Shown: positions 18,061 through 27,798, counted from the stretch's first letter. The stretch is 64,000 nt of DNA from Thermogemmatispora aurantia (GCF_008974285.1 NZ_BKZV01000001.1:1039319-1103318), one strand, 5' to 3'. A program made the numbers and translations. Notes: generated from the sequence alone by a model not told the origin.

Positions 18061-18791
18061 GAAGGAAACACGCAGTGCTCAGCATAAGCCAGGTTCTGCC
18101 TCGAAGAGGCCACGAAGTGAGGGGCCAGGCAAAGCACTGAGGGAGAGCCGTAGCGCGTGATAAAACGCTGTAGAGGATGAAACTGCGCATTTTTCCATGC
18201 TTAGTATTCTCGCGTGAGGAGTCCACTCCCCACACACCACCATGAGAAGGCCACACCTGTAACACACACGCCTCCCCATTTGTTTGGTCGCACCTCGTAC
18301 CTTCAGCACTTCCGTCAAAACTTGTCTCGACAGCAATGAAGGCGGCGGTGCGGATCGGCGAGACGCGGTGCAACCTTTCTCCAAGGGCGGCTGCAAGCAT
18401 TGGCCTGCGGCAAGTCGTTCCTCTCCTTTTTTCTCATTTCTAGCTATACCTCGATGGGGCTTGCATCGTGTCTGTATGGTGAAGACTTGCCCGCGTGCTG
18501 TCAGGCTGTAGCTGGCTAGCTTGCAGGGGGAGACGGCTGTATGCCATAATGAAGAGGTTCTTTTCCGATCGAGCAAGCGCTAGAGAAAGGCAAGGAGAGG
18601 GACGGAACTCCGTTCTCCCGACACCAGCGGAGGCAACAGCAAGCCATCCGCTCACAAGGCAACAGCTGGCACAGCGGCAGCGTGTCATGCTCTGTCACTG
18701 TCCACAAACGCAGACCGTGGGTGAAGAGAGAGCTGCGCAGAGGGATCAGTCAGAGAGAGCAGCAAGCATTGCTCTAGCGAAGGAGTGTCGC
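18061..18791. other. Long non-coding or decayed stretch
   Basis: About 730 bp with no gene I can support. Overlapping open frames on both strands lack ribosome sites and recognisable motifs. The ABC-transporter ORF is open far upstream of its true start, but that extension reads as random sequence. May hold the transporter promoter and remnants of decayed genes. Confidence 0.4.
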
Positions 18792-19799
18792 ATGGCCAGA
18801 ATTGCGTTTCATGAGGTCAGCAAGTACTACCGCGGTGCCAGCAAGCCCGCCGTCGATCATGTCAGCTTCGAGGTCGCCGAAAGCTCGATCTGCATGCTGC
18901 TGGGCACCTCCGGCTCAGGGAAAACAACCCTGCTGCGCATGGTTAATCGCCTGATCGAGCCAAGCAGCGGTACGATTACCATCGATGGCCACTCTATTCT
19001 GGAGGAAAACCCTATTCAGCTGCGCCGGCGCATTGGCTATGTCATTCAGCAGGTCGGCCTCTTCCCCCACATGACCATTGCCGAGAATGTGCGCCTGACT
19101 GCCGAAATCGCTGGTTGGTCTAAGGCCCGCATGGAGAGGCGTGTCGATGAGTTGCTGACCCTGGTGGGCCTGGACCCCGCAGAATATCGCCGGCGCTACC
19201 CCCGTCAGCTCTCTGGCGGCCAGCAGCAACGCGTCGGTCTGGCTCGCGCCCTGGCCGCAGACCCGGCCATCCTCCTGATGGATGAGCCGTTCGGTGCGCT
19301 CGATGCCATTACACGCGTCCATCTACAGGACGAGCTACAGCGCATCCAGCGCGAGATGCGCAAGACGATCCTGTTCGTCACCCATGATGTGGAGGAGGCC
19401 TTCCGCCTGGGGGACCAGATCGCGATTCTTTCCGAGGGCCGCCTTGTTCAGATCGGCACCCCGGTCGATCTGCTGCTGAAGCCTGCTAACGAGTTTGTGA
19501 GCCGCCTTATCGGGTCCGACAATATTCAGCGTCAGCTTCAGTACTTGCCCGTGAGAAGCGCGATGCTGACAGGGACAGAGGCAGCCGGCGGGTATGAGAA
19601 CCAGCCACGTTGCTCTTCAGAGGCAACGCTGCTAGAGGCCCTGATGAGCCTGATCGCCTCTGGCGCTCACTCTCTGATTGTCTACGATGAGCAGAGCCAG
19701 GCCCCCATCGGCACGATTACCCTGAGCGCTATTAATCAGGCGATCACTACCGCCCGGCATGCAGAGGCAGAAAAGGCGACGGCCAGCCCAACCCACTAA
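18792..19799 (+). CDS. Osmolyte/choline ABC transporter ATP-binding protein (OpuCA/ProV-like)
   Basis: Predicted 335-aa ATPase energising uptake of a quaternary amine such as glycine betaine or choline. Walker A GTSGSGKTT, Q-loop QQVGLF, signature LSGGQQQR, Walker B ILLMDEP and the switch His in VTHDVEEA are all present. The about 90 C-terminal residues replace the usual CBS pair with what looks like a shortened, single CBS-like element. ATG 18792 has AAGGAG 8 bp upstream; the longer in-frame extension is rejected. First gene of a four-gene transporter operon. Confidence 0.9.
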   Translation: MARIAFHEVSKYYRGASKPAVDHVSFEVAESSICMLLGTSGSGKTTLLRMVNRLIEPSSGTITIDGHSILEENPIQLRRRIGYVIQQVGLFPHMTIAENVRLTAEIAGWSKARMERRVDELLTLVGLDPAEYRRRYPRQLSGGQQQRVGLARALAADPAILLMDEPFGALDAITRVHLQDELQRIQREMRKTILFVTHDVEEAFRLGDQIAILSEGRLVQIGTPVDLLLKPANEFVSRLIGSDNIQRQLQYLPVRSAMLTGTEAAGGYENQPRCSSEATLLEALMSLIASGAHSLIVYDEQSQAPIGTITLSAINQAITTARHAEAEKATASPTH

Positions 19800-19923
19800 A
19801 GGCCCGGCAGAGCTGGGCACGGGGCGCTGAGCTGCTCCAGCGAGGATGGCAAGACCATCTGCTGCCAGTAGTTGTTTTGCTGCCTCTTGGTCTCTGGACC
19901 GTTTTTCCTTGACGGGGTTCTTT

Positions 19924-20583
19924 ATGCGTTACTTAACAAGTCCTTCAAGTTATGACCTTTCCGATCCAAGCAGTATCCCTAACCTTCTTCTACAGCACTT
20001 CACGATTGTAGCGATTAGCATGCTGATCGCTCTGGCTATTGCCTTTCCGCTTGCGCTCCTGATTGTGCGCTACCGCCGCCTGCGTCTTCCCGTCATTACT
20101 TTGATGGGCTTGCTCTACACAATCCCCGGGTTGGCCCTGATCGGTATTCTGGTCACGGTCACCGGGCTATCGCTGGCCACGGTGGTCATTCCCCTGGTGC
20201 TCTATGCCCAGCTGGTGCTGGTACGCAACATCTCCACGGCCATTAGCAGCATCGATCCGCTGCTGATCGAGGTCGGGCGGGCAATGGGCATGAACCGGCT
20301 CCAGATTCTCTGGCGTGTCACACTGCCGCTGGCCATGCCCGTGATTATAGCAGGGATTCGTGTGGCCACTGTCACGACGATTGGCATTGCTTCGCTGGCT
20401 TCGTTAGTAGACCAGGGAGGGCTGGGCGACTTGATCTTCAAGAGTATCCCCTTGGGGGACTACGATACGATCCTGGGCGGGGCGATTCTTCTGGCGCTCT
20501 TTGCGCTCGTGGCCGATCTCCTGCTGCTCTTGTTACAGCGCGCACTGGAACGGGGACGCAGTCAGTTGGCCCTGGCATCTTAG
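19924..20583 (+). CDS. Osmolyte ABC transporter permease (OpuCB-like)
   Basis: Predicted 219-aa inner-membrane permease with about five to six transmembrane segments and the EAA coupling motif around EVGRAMGMNRLQILWRVTLP, which contacts the ATPase. Its size and sequence match OpuCB/YehW-type permeases. An in-frame start at 19846 would add 26 implausible residues; ATG 19924 begins at MRYLTSPS. It follows the ATPase gene and precedes the second permease by 40 bp. Confidence 0.88.
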   Translation: MRYLTSPSSYDLSDPSSIPNLLLQHFTIVAISMLIALAIAFPLALLIVRYRRLRLPVITLMGLLYTIPGLALIGILVTVTGLSLATVVIPLVLYAQLVLVRNISTAISSIDPLLIEVGRAMGMNRLQILWRVTLPLAMPVIIAGIRVATVTTIGIASLASLVDQGGLGDLIFKSIPLGDYDTILGGAILLALFALVADLLLLLLQRALERGRSQLALAS

Positions 20584-20623
20584 GCCAGCCCGCTGAAGAA
20601 GCCTTGAAAAGAGAGAGATCCCC

Positions 20624-21301
20624 ATGTTGCTCGTCCAATTGTGGCAGTTCATTCTTGATCCAGCCAATGCTTTTTGGGACCATACGGTCGCTTACCTGGA
20701 GGTCTGCGCTGTCTCTGTGGTCCTGGCGACTGTGCTCGGCATTGCCATCGGGGTGGCCGTGGTCCGCAGTCCTCTATTGTCATTCCTGGCTGTTAATCTC
20801 AGTGGTCTGATGCGCGCTATCCCCATTATTGCTTTCCTGGCTGCCGCTCTCCCCTATCTGGGAGTGGGTTTTAAGCCGACGATCGTCGCTTTGACACTAC
20901 TGGGGATTCCGCCAATCCTGCTCAATACATATACTGGCATTCGCGGCATCGAGCCGGCGATCATCGATGCTGCGCGCGGGATGGGCCTCAACACGCGGCA
21001 GATCCTGCTGCGCATCCAGGTGCCGCTGGTACTGCCCATTGTGGCCGCTGGTGTGCGCACTTCGGCAGTGCAGATCGTGGCAACAGCCACATTAGCGGCT
21101 ATTATTGGAGCTGGCGGCTATGGCGAGTACATTGTCAATGGCCTTTATGAGTTTCAGACCGTTCAGATTCTGGCAGGGGCCCTGCCGGTAGCCCTGCTGG
21201 CACTACTGATTGAGCTGCTGATGGGCTGGCTCCAGCGCGCCCTGACGCCCGCCGGTCTGCGGGTCCAGGAGACAGCGTTGAGTGAAGCTGCGCGGGCTTA
21301 A
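20624..21301 (+). CDS. Osmolyte ABC transporter permease (OpuCD-like)
   Basis: Predicted 225-aa permease, the partner of the preceding one. EAA motif: DAARGMGLNTRQILLRIQVP. About five transmembrane helices. A purine-rich GAGAGAGA site precedes ATG 20624. The 3' end is followed after 133 bp by the binding-protein gene. Heterodimeric permeases with a single ATPase are the rule in OpuC/Osm systems. Confidence 0.88.
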   Translation: MLLVQLWQFILDPANAFWDHTVAYLEVCAVSVVLATVLGIAIGVAVVRSPLLSFLAVNLSGLMRAIPIIAFLAAALPYLGVGFKPTIVALTLLGIPPILLNTYTGIRGIEPAIIDAARGMGLNTRQILLRIQVPLVLPIVAAGVRTSAVQIVATATLAAIIGAGGYGEYIVNGLYEFQTVQILAGALPVALLALLIELLMGWLQRALTPAGLRVQETALSEAARA

Positions 21302-21434
21302 GGATCAAGCTGGGGTGAGAGTCTGGTCAGTTGTTTCTGCCTTTCGCTCACTGTTCAACTCTTCATTCTTGCTCGATGGCTATACTGAGAGTGGAGTCAG
21401 CCTGTCTTATTTGGATTGTATGAGGAGAGAGTCT

Positions 21435-22385
21435 ATGCGCTCTGTTGCCTTGCTAGCGCGCCTGCGCGCGCTGCTCCTGTTGTCTGTAGTGGGGATCAGC
21501 CTGATGACCCTGGCCGCCTGTGGTGGCTCTTCCAGCTCGGGTGGCGGGTCCTCTCCTAATAGCCAGATCACGCTGACGGTCGGCGGGAAGCTCGATGTCG
21601 AGGCCCAGCTTCTGACAAAGATGTACACCCTCCTGCTGCGTCACGCCGGCTTCAAGGTGATTGAAAAGCCAGCTCTTGGCACCAACGATGTGGTCTTTAA
21701 TGCCATTATGAGCGGCGCTATCGATCTCTATCCTGAATTTACGGCCACGGGCCTGCAACGTCTGGGCTTGCAGACGACGCACGATCCGCAGAAGGACTAC
21801 GAGCTGGTGAAGCAGGGCTTTGAGAGCAAGTACAAGATTGTCTGGCTGGATGTGGCCCCGCTCAATGATACCTATGGGATCTGCGCCCCTAAGATGGCCG
21901 CCGCCCCTTTGCAGATTACGAAGCTCTCCCAGCTTCCAGCTGCTGTGGCTTCACAGCTGACAGTCGCGGCCCCAACAGATGGTCAGGAGCCGCTACAGAC
22001 GATGGAGTCGATCTATGGCATCCATTTCAAGAAGGTGATCGTGATGGATGAGGCGCTGACCTTTAACGCCGTGAAGCAGAATCAGGCGCAGCTGAATGTC
22101 TGCTATACGACGAGCGCGCTCATCGATCAGAATGGCTTTGTACTGCTGCAAGACGACAAGAACGCTTTCCCGATTTACAATCCGGCCCCCATTGTGCGGG
22201 AGGATACCCTGAAGAAGGCGCCAGCTATCGCTACTGCCCTCAATCCCCTGGCTCCAAAGCTAACCACCCAGGTTAGCATCGACCTGCAGCGTCAGGTGAC
22301 TCAGGCCGTCAATAGCGGTACGCCGCGCTCCCAGGCGATTACGCAGGTGGCAACGAACTGGCTGAAGAGCGTTGGCCTGCTCTAG
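21435..22385 (+). CDS. Glycine betaine/choline-type substrate-binding lipoprotein (OpuCC/OsmF-like)
   Basis: Predicted 316-aa extracellular solute-binding protein. The signal peptide ends in the lipobox LAAC followed by a Gly/Ser-rich linker. The mature part begins with the OpuAC-domain pattern (LTVGGKLDVEAQLLTKMYTLLL, GAIDLYPEFTATGL) typical of quaternary-amine binders. ATG 21435 with GGAGAG 5 bp upstream is preferred over ATG 21420 and the long upstream extension. Last gene of the transporter operon; a strong hairpin follows. Confidence 0.9.
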   Translation: MRSVALLARLRALLLLSVVGISLMTLAACGGSSSSGGGSSPNSQITLTVGGKLDVEAQLLTKMYTLLLRHAGFKVIEKPALGTNDVVFNAIMSGAIDLYPEFTATGLQRLGLQTTHDPQKDYELVKQGFESKYKIVWLDVAPLNDTYGICAPKMAAAPLQITKLSQLPAAVASQLTVAAPTDGQEPLQTMESIYGIHFKKVIVMDEALTFNAVKQNQAQLNVCYTTSALIDQNGFVLLQDDKNAFPIYNPAPIVREDTLKKAPAIATALNPLAPKLTTQVSIDLQRQVTQAVNSGTPRSQAITQVATNWLKSVGLL

Positions 22386-22432
22386 GAACTCTCTGCGCGC
22401 CAGCCTCGGGCACGTATCCAGGCTTTGACTGA

Positions 22433-22480
22433 CAGGGCTGCTGCCTCCTATCTATGGCCAAAGGCAGGGCAGCAGCCCTG
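22433..22480 (+). terminator. Terminator-like hairpin after the osmolyte transporter operon
   Basis: A 13-bp stem (CAGGGCTGCTGCC / GGCAGCAGCCCTG) 48 bp behind the last stop codon, followed by a weak T-rich stretch (CTTTG). Confidence 0.6.
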
Positions 22481-22676
22481 CTTTGCCTGGCTGCGGTTGG
22501 CCACCAGCTCCCGCTCGTACCGGGCTTATCCTGTTCTCTCTCCTTGTTCCCCCAGGCGGTGTAGAACCCGTTGAGCAGAGGCAAACAGGGGAGCCATGTG
22601 CTATCATGAATGCGACTGAGGCCGCAGCCAGGGCGGCCCTGTTTCTGCTTCCCGATCGTCGTTCTGGGAGAGAGCG

Positions 22677-24113
22677 ATGGCACAGTTGGCCAGAGAGGTC
22701 GAGCAGCAAAAGATACGCAAGCCAGCGGCTTTCCCGCTGCCTTCAAGCCGACGTCTTGCTCTGCTCGCTGTACTGTTGCTTCTAGAGTTGCTTCTACAAA
22801 TACCTTTGCTGATCAATCCTCCCACCACCGATAGCCCAGCCCCTCTGATCAATGCTTTCGTCTGGCACTGGCTGCTGACCTTTCTTCCGTATCTGTTGGC
22901 CTGCCTGGTTGTGCTGACTAGCCGGCCACTCTCAGATCGAGCGCGCCTCTTTGAGCTTGGACTGCTCCTAGGCGGGGCCCTACTGCTCCGTCTGATGCTG
23001 CTGCCCATCCCCCCAGTGCTTTCGCCAGATGCCTGGCGCTACTTGTGGGACGCGCGCGTGACGCTGTTGGGCTACAGCCCCTACGTCTATGCTCCCGGTG
23101 ATCCACATTTCATCCACCTGCGCGATTTTGTCTTTGCCAACAGCCGCTATCGCAATGTGCCAACGCTCTATCCGCCCGGTGCCCAGCTCTTCTTTCTGGT
23201 CAGCTATCTACTGGCGCCCAGCAATCTAACGGTTTTGAAGGCGATCTTCGTGGGCTGCGACTGGCTGACCTGCGCAGCTCTGGCCTGGCTGCTGTATCGG
23301 AGGGGTAAGGACGCAGGACGCTGTGTACTCTATGCCTGGTGTCCGCTGCCAGTGGCGGAGTTCGCCATTCAGGGCCACGTCGATGCGCCAGCGGTGCTTT
23401 TGACAATCTTAACTCTGCTGGCAGCTGAATATACCAGCCACCGCGGACGGGCCACGACCGGCTTTCTGCTGGGCATGGCAACACTAGTACGCCTTTATCC
23501 AGCCCTGTTGCTGCTCGCCATCGCCCGCCAGCGCGACTGGCTCCTGCTGACAACCTGGGCCGTGACCCTGGTCACTGGTTACCTGCCATACCTGATTTTG
23601 GGGCACGGCCAGTTGCTCAGTCCCTTTGAGAGCTATGCCGGCAGCTATACCCCGAACGCAGGCTTACCTCAGCAACTGAGCCACTGGCTGGCCCTGCATA
23701 CCTCTCTGAATCCGGTCTTGCTGCATTGGCTGGAGGAGGCCGTGATCGGGGCAATCATGGGAGGTTCGGCGCTGGCAGTGCTCTGGCTGCGCCGGCGACG
23801 TCACCTTTCAGGAGAGGCCGCTGCTCTGTTCCTGATCAGCGCCTTGTTTGCCGTGTCAGCCCATATTTTCCCCTGGTATACGACCGTGCTGATTCCGCTG
23901 GCCGCGCTGCTCCTGACCTGCAGCGAGAGCAAGCAGGGATTGGGAAGGCCAATAGCTTTCTGGGCCTGGTATTTTGCCTGTACGACTCCGCTGGCTTACT
24001 TTTTCATGTATGAACGCGACTGGACACTCTACTATGCGCTGGTCTATTGGCCTCCGCTCCTCGGGCTGACACTGGCAACAGCGCTGAGCCTGTATCGTCG
24101 CGTCCGTAAGTAG
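22677..24113 (+). CDS. Integral membrane glycosyltransferase (GT87/mannosyltransferase-like)
   Basis: Predicted 478-aa polytopic membrane protein with roughly ten hydrophobic segments. After the first helices comes an extracytoplasmic loop with SPDAWRYLWDARVTLLGYSPY, typical of GT-C polyprenol-phosphate-mannose-dependent transferases (catalytic Asp/Glu region near the first loop), then RNVPTLYPPGAQ and GHVDAP, both common in the DUF2029/GT87 group. The acceptor is unknown. A GGGAGAG precedes the ATG. No obvious operon partner. Confidence 0.75.
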   Translation: MAQLAREVEQQKIRKPAAFPLPSSRRLALLAVLLLLELLLQIPLLINPPTTDSPAPLINAFVWHWLLTFLPYLLACLVVLTSRPLSDRARLFELGLLLGGALLLRLMLLPIPPVLSPDAWRYLWDARVTLLGYSPYVYAPGDPHFIHLRDFVFANSRYRNVPTLYPPGAQLFFLVSYLLAPSNLTVLKAIFVGCDWLTCAALAWLLYRRGKDAGRCVLYAWCPLPVAEFAIQGHVDAPAVLLTILTLLAAEYTSHRGRATTGFLLGMATLVRLYPALLLLAIARQRDWLLLTTWAVTLVTGYLPYLILGHGQLLSPFESYAGSYTPNAGLPQQLSHWLALHTSLNPVLLHWLEEAVIGAIMGGSALAVLWLRRRRHLSGEAAALFLISALFAVSAHIFPWYTTVLIPLAALLLTCSESKQGLGRPIAFWAWYFACTTPLAYFFMYERDWTLYYALVYWPPLLGLTLATALSLYRRVRK

Positions 24114-24235
24114 AGGTCGCCTGGTAAGAGGCGCTGCGTCATTGCCGCGCCCCGTTCGATGTCAGAGATGCCTTAGACTTTCGCAGGCAGCTTCCTCTCA
24201 GAGCCAGCTACCTGTGAGAATAGGACAGCTTCTTG

Positions 24236-24457
24236 TTACGACGTTCGCTCATCATAAGGTGGGCGTCGATAGAGATAGGTCTCATGAGCGCTGCGGCCCG
24301 AGGGACGCGCATGGTCGATGGGTAGGAACCAGGAGCCGCGCCGCTGCCATTCGGGGCTGTCAGGACCATCGCGGCTATCCGCTCCCCAGAGGAGGGCCGC
24401 GATGTCGAGCAACGCGATCAGCAAGATCAGCAGTAAGAGGAGAAGTATGCCAGTCAC
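24236..24457 (-). CDS. Small single-pass membrane protein
   Basis: Predicted 73-aa protein: one long Leu/Ile-rich transmembrane helix at the N-terminus (about residues 3-23), then a charged tail. A longer open frame reaches 24604, but GTG 24457 has AGGAGG 7 bp upstream and gives a compact membrane peptide. Function unknown. It lies alone between the glycosyltransferase and the restriction-modification locus. Confidence 0.55.
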   Translation of the reverse strand: MTGILLLLLLILLIALLDIAALLWGADSRDGPDSPEWQRRGSWFLPIDHARPSGRSAHETYLYRRPPYDERTS

Positions 24458-24909
24458 CAGGTACCTCCTGAATGAGGACAGGCCATGTGCCAACCAACGT
24501 ACTTGGATCGACGGCGACCGTGCGCAGCGGTAGCTAGCAGCTGCCTTGCTGACCGGGGAGAGATTCGATGAACGACCTGGTCTAGCCACATCCCGCCCGC
24601 TCATGTTGCCATCATTGTTCTTCCTTTCCTAGAAACAACCATAGAGGAAAGATGGTTGCGTAACCACAGCCAATCTACAGCTTTTCACAGGAATCAATGC
24701 GGGCCAATCGCGCGATCTCCGATGGCGTGGCTCTGCCGGTCGCTCCATTCGCCCGTAGCCCTCCTTGCCCCTGGCTATTTGATCAGGAAGCCCTGGGAAA
24801 GGCTCACCCCATACTAGTTCCCAGAGGGCGGTGCATGGTATCATAGCTGTAGTAAATACATGATCCCTCATCAGGAGAGCATCGTCAGCCCGAGGGATGA
24901 GAGAGGTGG
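24458..24909. other. Intergenic region before the methyltransferase
   Basis: No gene is supportable. AT-richer DNA near 24840-24880 probably holds the promoter for the methyltransferase. Confidence 0.35.
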
Positions 24910-24915
24910 TTGTCC

Positions 24916-25878
24916 GTGGCTTTTAGAGCGCGAGCCCAGAAAGGGGAGCGAGAACTACCGAGCTTTTTTGGAGAACCTGTGAGACGAGGCATTGTGTACG
25001 AGCCACCTGCAGTTCACAGGGAGGAACCTTACTTATTCTACCGTCATCCTCATGGGGAGATTTGGGTCGGAGATGCTATTGCCTGGCTGCGCTCGCTGGA
25101 AAGTGAGTCCGTCGATCTCATCTTTGCCGACCCGCCTTACAATATCAAAAAAGCTGAATGGGATAGCTTTGAATCACAGCAGGCATACGTGGACTGGTCC
25201 TTACAGTGGATCGAGCAGGCTGCGCGTGTGCTGAAGCCAACAGGTACCCTCTATATCTGCGGTTACTCCGAGATTCTGGCTGACCTGCGCCTGCCCGCTT
25301 CCCGCTATTTCCAAGGCTGCCGCTGGCTTGTCTGGCATTACAAGAACAAAGCGAATCTTGGTAGAGACTGGGGACGCTCGCATGAAAGCATCCTCCATTT
25401 CCGCAAGACGCGGCAATTCACGTTTAATATCGATGCGGTACGCATCCCCTACGGCAACCATACCCTGAAGTACCCCGAGCATCCACAAGCTGCAAGTAGC
25501 CAGTATGGACGAGGCCACCCGCATCTCTGGCAACCACATCCACACGGAGCCAAGCCACGCGATGTCTTGGAGATCCCCACGACCTGCAACGGCATGCACG
25601 AGAAAACTCCTCATCCAACACAAAAGCCTGAAGAGCTGCTGCGCAAAATAGTGCTCGCCTCGTCCAACCCAGGTGATCTAATTCTTGACCCCTTCATCGG
25701 CTCCGGCACCACCGCTGTCGTCGCCGAGCAGCTCAAGCGTCGCTGGAAGGGCTGCGATATATCCGTCGAGTACTGTCACTGGGCAGTTGAACGCCTCGAG
25801 CTTGTCGAGGACTGGCCGATAGAGAGGTGGATTTTATATGACCAGGAGAACGCCAGGCGCAGACAGTCAATCAGATGA
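24916..25878 (+). CDS. DNA (adenine-N6 or cytosine-N4) methyltransferase, beta class
   Basis: Predicted about 320-aa type II modification methylase. Motif IV DPPY (about residue 72-77) precedes motif I (DPFIGSGTT, near residue 260), the order that defines the beta class; such enzymes methylate A-N6 or C-N4 in a short site. Between them lies the target-recognition region. TTG 24910 and GTG 24916 are both possible starts; GAGGTGG is better spaced for GTG 24916. Its 3' end overlaps the endonuclease gene by 41 bp, which makes a restriction-modification operon. Its G+C content matches the genome better than its partner's. Confidence 0.9.
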   Translation: MAFRARAQKGERELPSFFGEPVRRGIVYEPPAVHREEPYLFYRHPHGEIWVGDAIAWLRSLESESVDLIFADPPYNIKKAEWDSFESQQAYVDWSLQWIEQAARVLKPTGTLYICGYSEILADLRLPASRYFQGCRWLVWHYKNKANLGRDWGRSHESILHFRKTRQFTFNIDAVRIPYGNHTLKYPEHPQAASSQYGRGHPHLWQPHPHGAKPRDVLEIPTTCNGMHEKTPHPTQKPEELLRKIVLASSNPGDLILDPFIGSGTTAVVAEQLKRRWKGCDISVEYCHWAVERLELVEDWPIERWILYDQENARRRQSIR

Positions 25879-26850
25879 TTATAACCGCATTCTGCAGAGA
25901 TTTCAGAAAAAGATGCTCGACACTCTTGCATTCCAGCAATTAGATGAATATAAAGATTACTGTACTGATTTCATAAAATTTATGAAAGTGTCACCAATCG
26001 AGTGCGTTGTCTCTTCCTCACATCCTCAATATATGTTCCTAAATTACCAGAATCTACTAGGAATAAGAAGAATAACACGACCAATAAATAGATATTTATT
26101 TATTAATGATATTGATGAGTTTGAATATAACTTTGAAGTCTTCAAAGACATGCTAGAAGACCTGCGTCTCGCAAGAGGGGAGTGGGCTGCCCTTTCGCGG
26201 TTTTCCCAGGCAGATAGTCTAATTAACCGCGTAGTCTAATTCAGCAGATCATCGGGAGCATTAGCGATTCTTTAGAAAGCTCTAATCAATCTCGAAAGCG
26301 AACGGGTCAGTTATTTGAAGGTCTCATTAAGCAGATCTTTCACGAAGTTGGTTTAAAAAGCAGTCCACGAACAATCAGGCTGCCTGTGCCAGATACCACA
26401 GCCGAGCATATGTCATATGAGCTTGATATTGTCCTTTCCCCCGAAGAGAGACAGCTTTCTTCTTCAGAGTCCTATCTACATTCAGGTGAGATTATCGCCT
26501 CTATCAAAACCACTAGCAAGGACCGGCTCGACAAGATTTTTCTCGATAAGTATTTGCTCGATAGACTTCTCAAGAGAAAAACGCCAGTTGTAGCTGTCTT
26601 TCTCCATGACGTTCAAAGAGCCACTATTGGCGATAATGAATTCTGTGTTCGATCAACCTTTAAAATAAATCATTTCCTCGTTTACAGCTATCTCCTGAGA
26701 CGTCTGGAAGGAGTCTACTATGTAGACTATCGGCCTGAACTGGGCGCAGACCAGAGACTCCAGGGGCAAGTCAAGTCCTTTCAGGACCTGCTCTTTCACG
26801 ACTTATGGCTGTTACTGAACCAGCCCGATCAGCCAACTGGCACCTCGTAA
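25838..26850 (+). pseudogene. Type II restriction endonuclease, broken by a 17-bp duplication
   Basis: An AT-rich gene whose two halves are in different frames. The first frame (25838-26239, 133 aa) ends SQADSLINRVV-stop; the second frame is open from 26227 to 26850. The 9-bp sequence AGTCTAATT occurs at 26216-26224 and again at 26233-26241. Removing one 17-bp unit joins the frames exactly (ADSLIQQIIGS...) into a 331-aa protein. The second half has a plausible PD-(D/E)XK core: ELDIVLS then IIASIKTTSKDR. The overlap with the methyltransferase gene identifies it as the cognate nuclease; its specificity cannot be read. Low G+C suggests acquisition. Confidence 0.8.
26216..26241. repeat. 17-bp tandem duplication (9-bp direct repeat) disrupting the endonuclease
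   Basis: AGTCTAATT repeated at a distance of exactly 17 bp, with AACCGCGT between. It is consistent with a slippage-type insertion in the nuclease gene. Confidence 0.8.
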
Positions 26851-27707
26851 TAATCAAAGGTGGTGGTGATCTCGAAGCCACAGGAGCGGTAGAGCGCCAG
26901 CGCACCTTCGTTGGTGGTATCCACCTCTAGCGCAATCCGGCGCGGACGCCGGCGGAGAACATGCTCAACCGTCCAGGCCAAGGTCTGGCGTCCGTAGCCT
27001 TTGCCCTGGTGCTCGGGCAACATACAGAAGCCATAGATGAAGGCCTCGTCTTCATCATCGATATAACGGATCAGCCCAACAACCTCGCCAGCCACCTCCG
27101 TTACTAGCGTCACGCGCCGCGGACTGGTAATATCCCGTGTCGTCTCCGCTAAGAGCGCTCTATCCTCCGTCATCTCAAAAGCCCGCGCCGTAATGTGCGT
27201 CAGCAGAGGTGCCTCATCTGCCCTGGCCGGGCGAATACGCACTCCATCCTGTCGCTCCACCCGGAGGGGAGCACTCTCCAACTCGCGCACCATTCGATAC
27301 TCCGAGTTGTGATAGCGCGCCTTTACCGCTTGCGCAAAGCCCTGGGCCCCCAGCGAGTTGCGATCAAAAAAGAGCAGAATCCGCGGCACACCACGAGACC
27401 TCAGCTCCTGGTTGGCCAGGCGGAAGAGCAGCGAAAAGATACCCTGGCGACGCCTGTCAGGATGAACCATACCCGTTAGCTCGGCCTCGCGCGGATTGAA
27501 GCTATAGAGTGCCAGATAACCGAGCAACTGGCCATCCTCATAGTAGAGAAAGTCATTGGTCACCTGCCCCGAGCGCGACCGCAACATCTCCCAGAGCAGG
27601 CGCACTGCAATCCCCTCACGTTCCTGGCAGAGGGCCGCCAGGGCGGCAATCTCCTGCAATTCCTCAACCGCCAGCGTACGTTTACGCACCAGACCGTGTT
27701 TCTGCAT
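26829..27707 (-). CDS. Tandem GNAT-domain acetyltransferase
   Basis: Predicted 292-aa protein with two GNAT folds. The first has GMVHPDRRRQGIFSLLFRLA (motif A, RRRQGIF), the second GFCMLPEHQGKGYGRQTLAW (QGKGYG) and ends in the typical ALYRSCGFEITTTFDYYEV. Two-domain members of this family usually keep one active acetyl-CoA site; the second looks complete here. ATG 27707 is taken; an in-frame TTG at 27722 exists, and neither has a strong site. The 3' end overlaps that of the endonuclease remnant by about 20 bp, tail to tail. Acceptor unknown. Confidence 0.82.
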   Translation of the reverse strand: MQKHGLVRKRTLAVEELQEIAALAALCQEREGIAVRLLWEMLRSRSGQVTNDFLYYEDGQLLGYLALYSFNPREAELTGMVHPDRRRQGIFSLLFRLANQELRSRGVPRILLFFDRNSLGAQGFAQAVKARYHNSEYRMVRELESAPLRVERQDGVRIRPARADEAPLLTHITARAFEMTEDRALLAETTRDITSPRRVTLVTEVAGEVVGLIRYIDDEDEAFIYGFCMLPEHQGKGYGRQTLAWTVEHVLRRRPRRIALEVDTTNEGALALYRSCGFEITTTFDYYEVPVG

Positions 27708-27751
27708 GTCTCGCTGGTCCAATCTAGTCAGTTGCTTACTTCGAGCACATT

Positions 27752-27798
27752 CCCCCTGCGGCGCGGCTCACGTCGGCTCAGTACCTCTCCGCAGGGGG
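27752..27798. terminator. Strong GC hairpin between acyl-CoA dehydrogenase and GNAT genes
   Basis: CCCCCTGCGG at 27752-27761 pairs with CCGCAGGGGG at 27789-27798. A second inverted repeat (GCAGAGAGAG / CTCTCTCTGC) lies at 27862-27908. Neither is followed by a T-run. One may end the acyl-CoA dehydrogenase transcript; the rest of 27708-28089 shows no gene. Confidence 0.4.

Noticed and set aside
18079..18576. A 165-aa minus-strand frame in the gap before the osmolyte transporter
   Set aside because: No ribosome site, low-complexity odd composition and no recognisable domain.
18495..18791. Extra 99 codons at the front of the osmolyte ATPase frame
   Set aside because: Sequence has no domain; ATG 18792 has AAGGAG at proper distance and starts the ABC domain.
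26386..26850. Separate small gene starting at GTG 26386
   Set aside because: The open frame extends upstream with coding character to 26227 and joins the first ORF after removal of the 17-bp duplication, so it is the second half of one gene.
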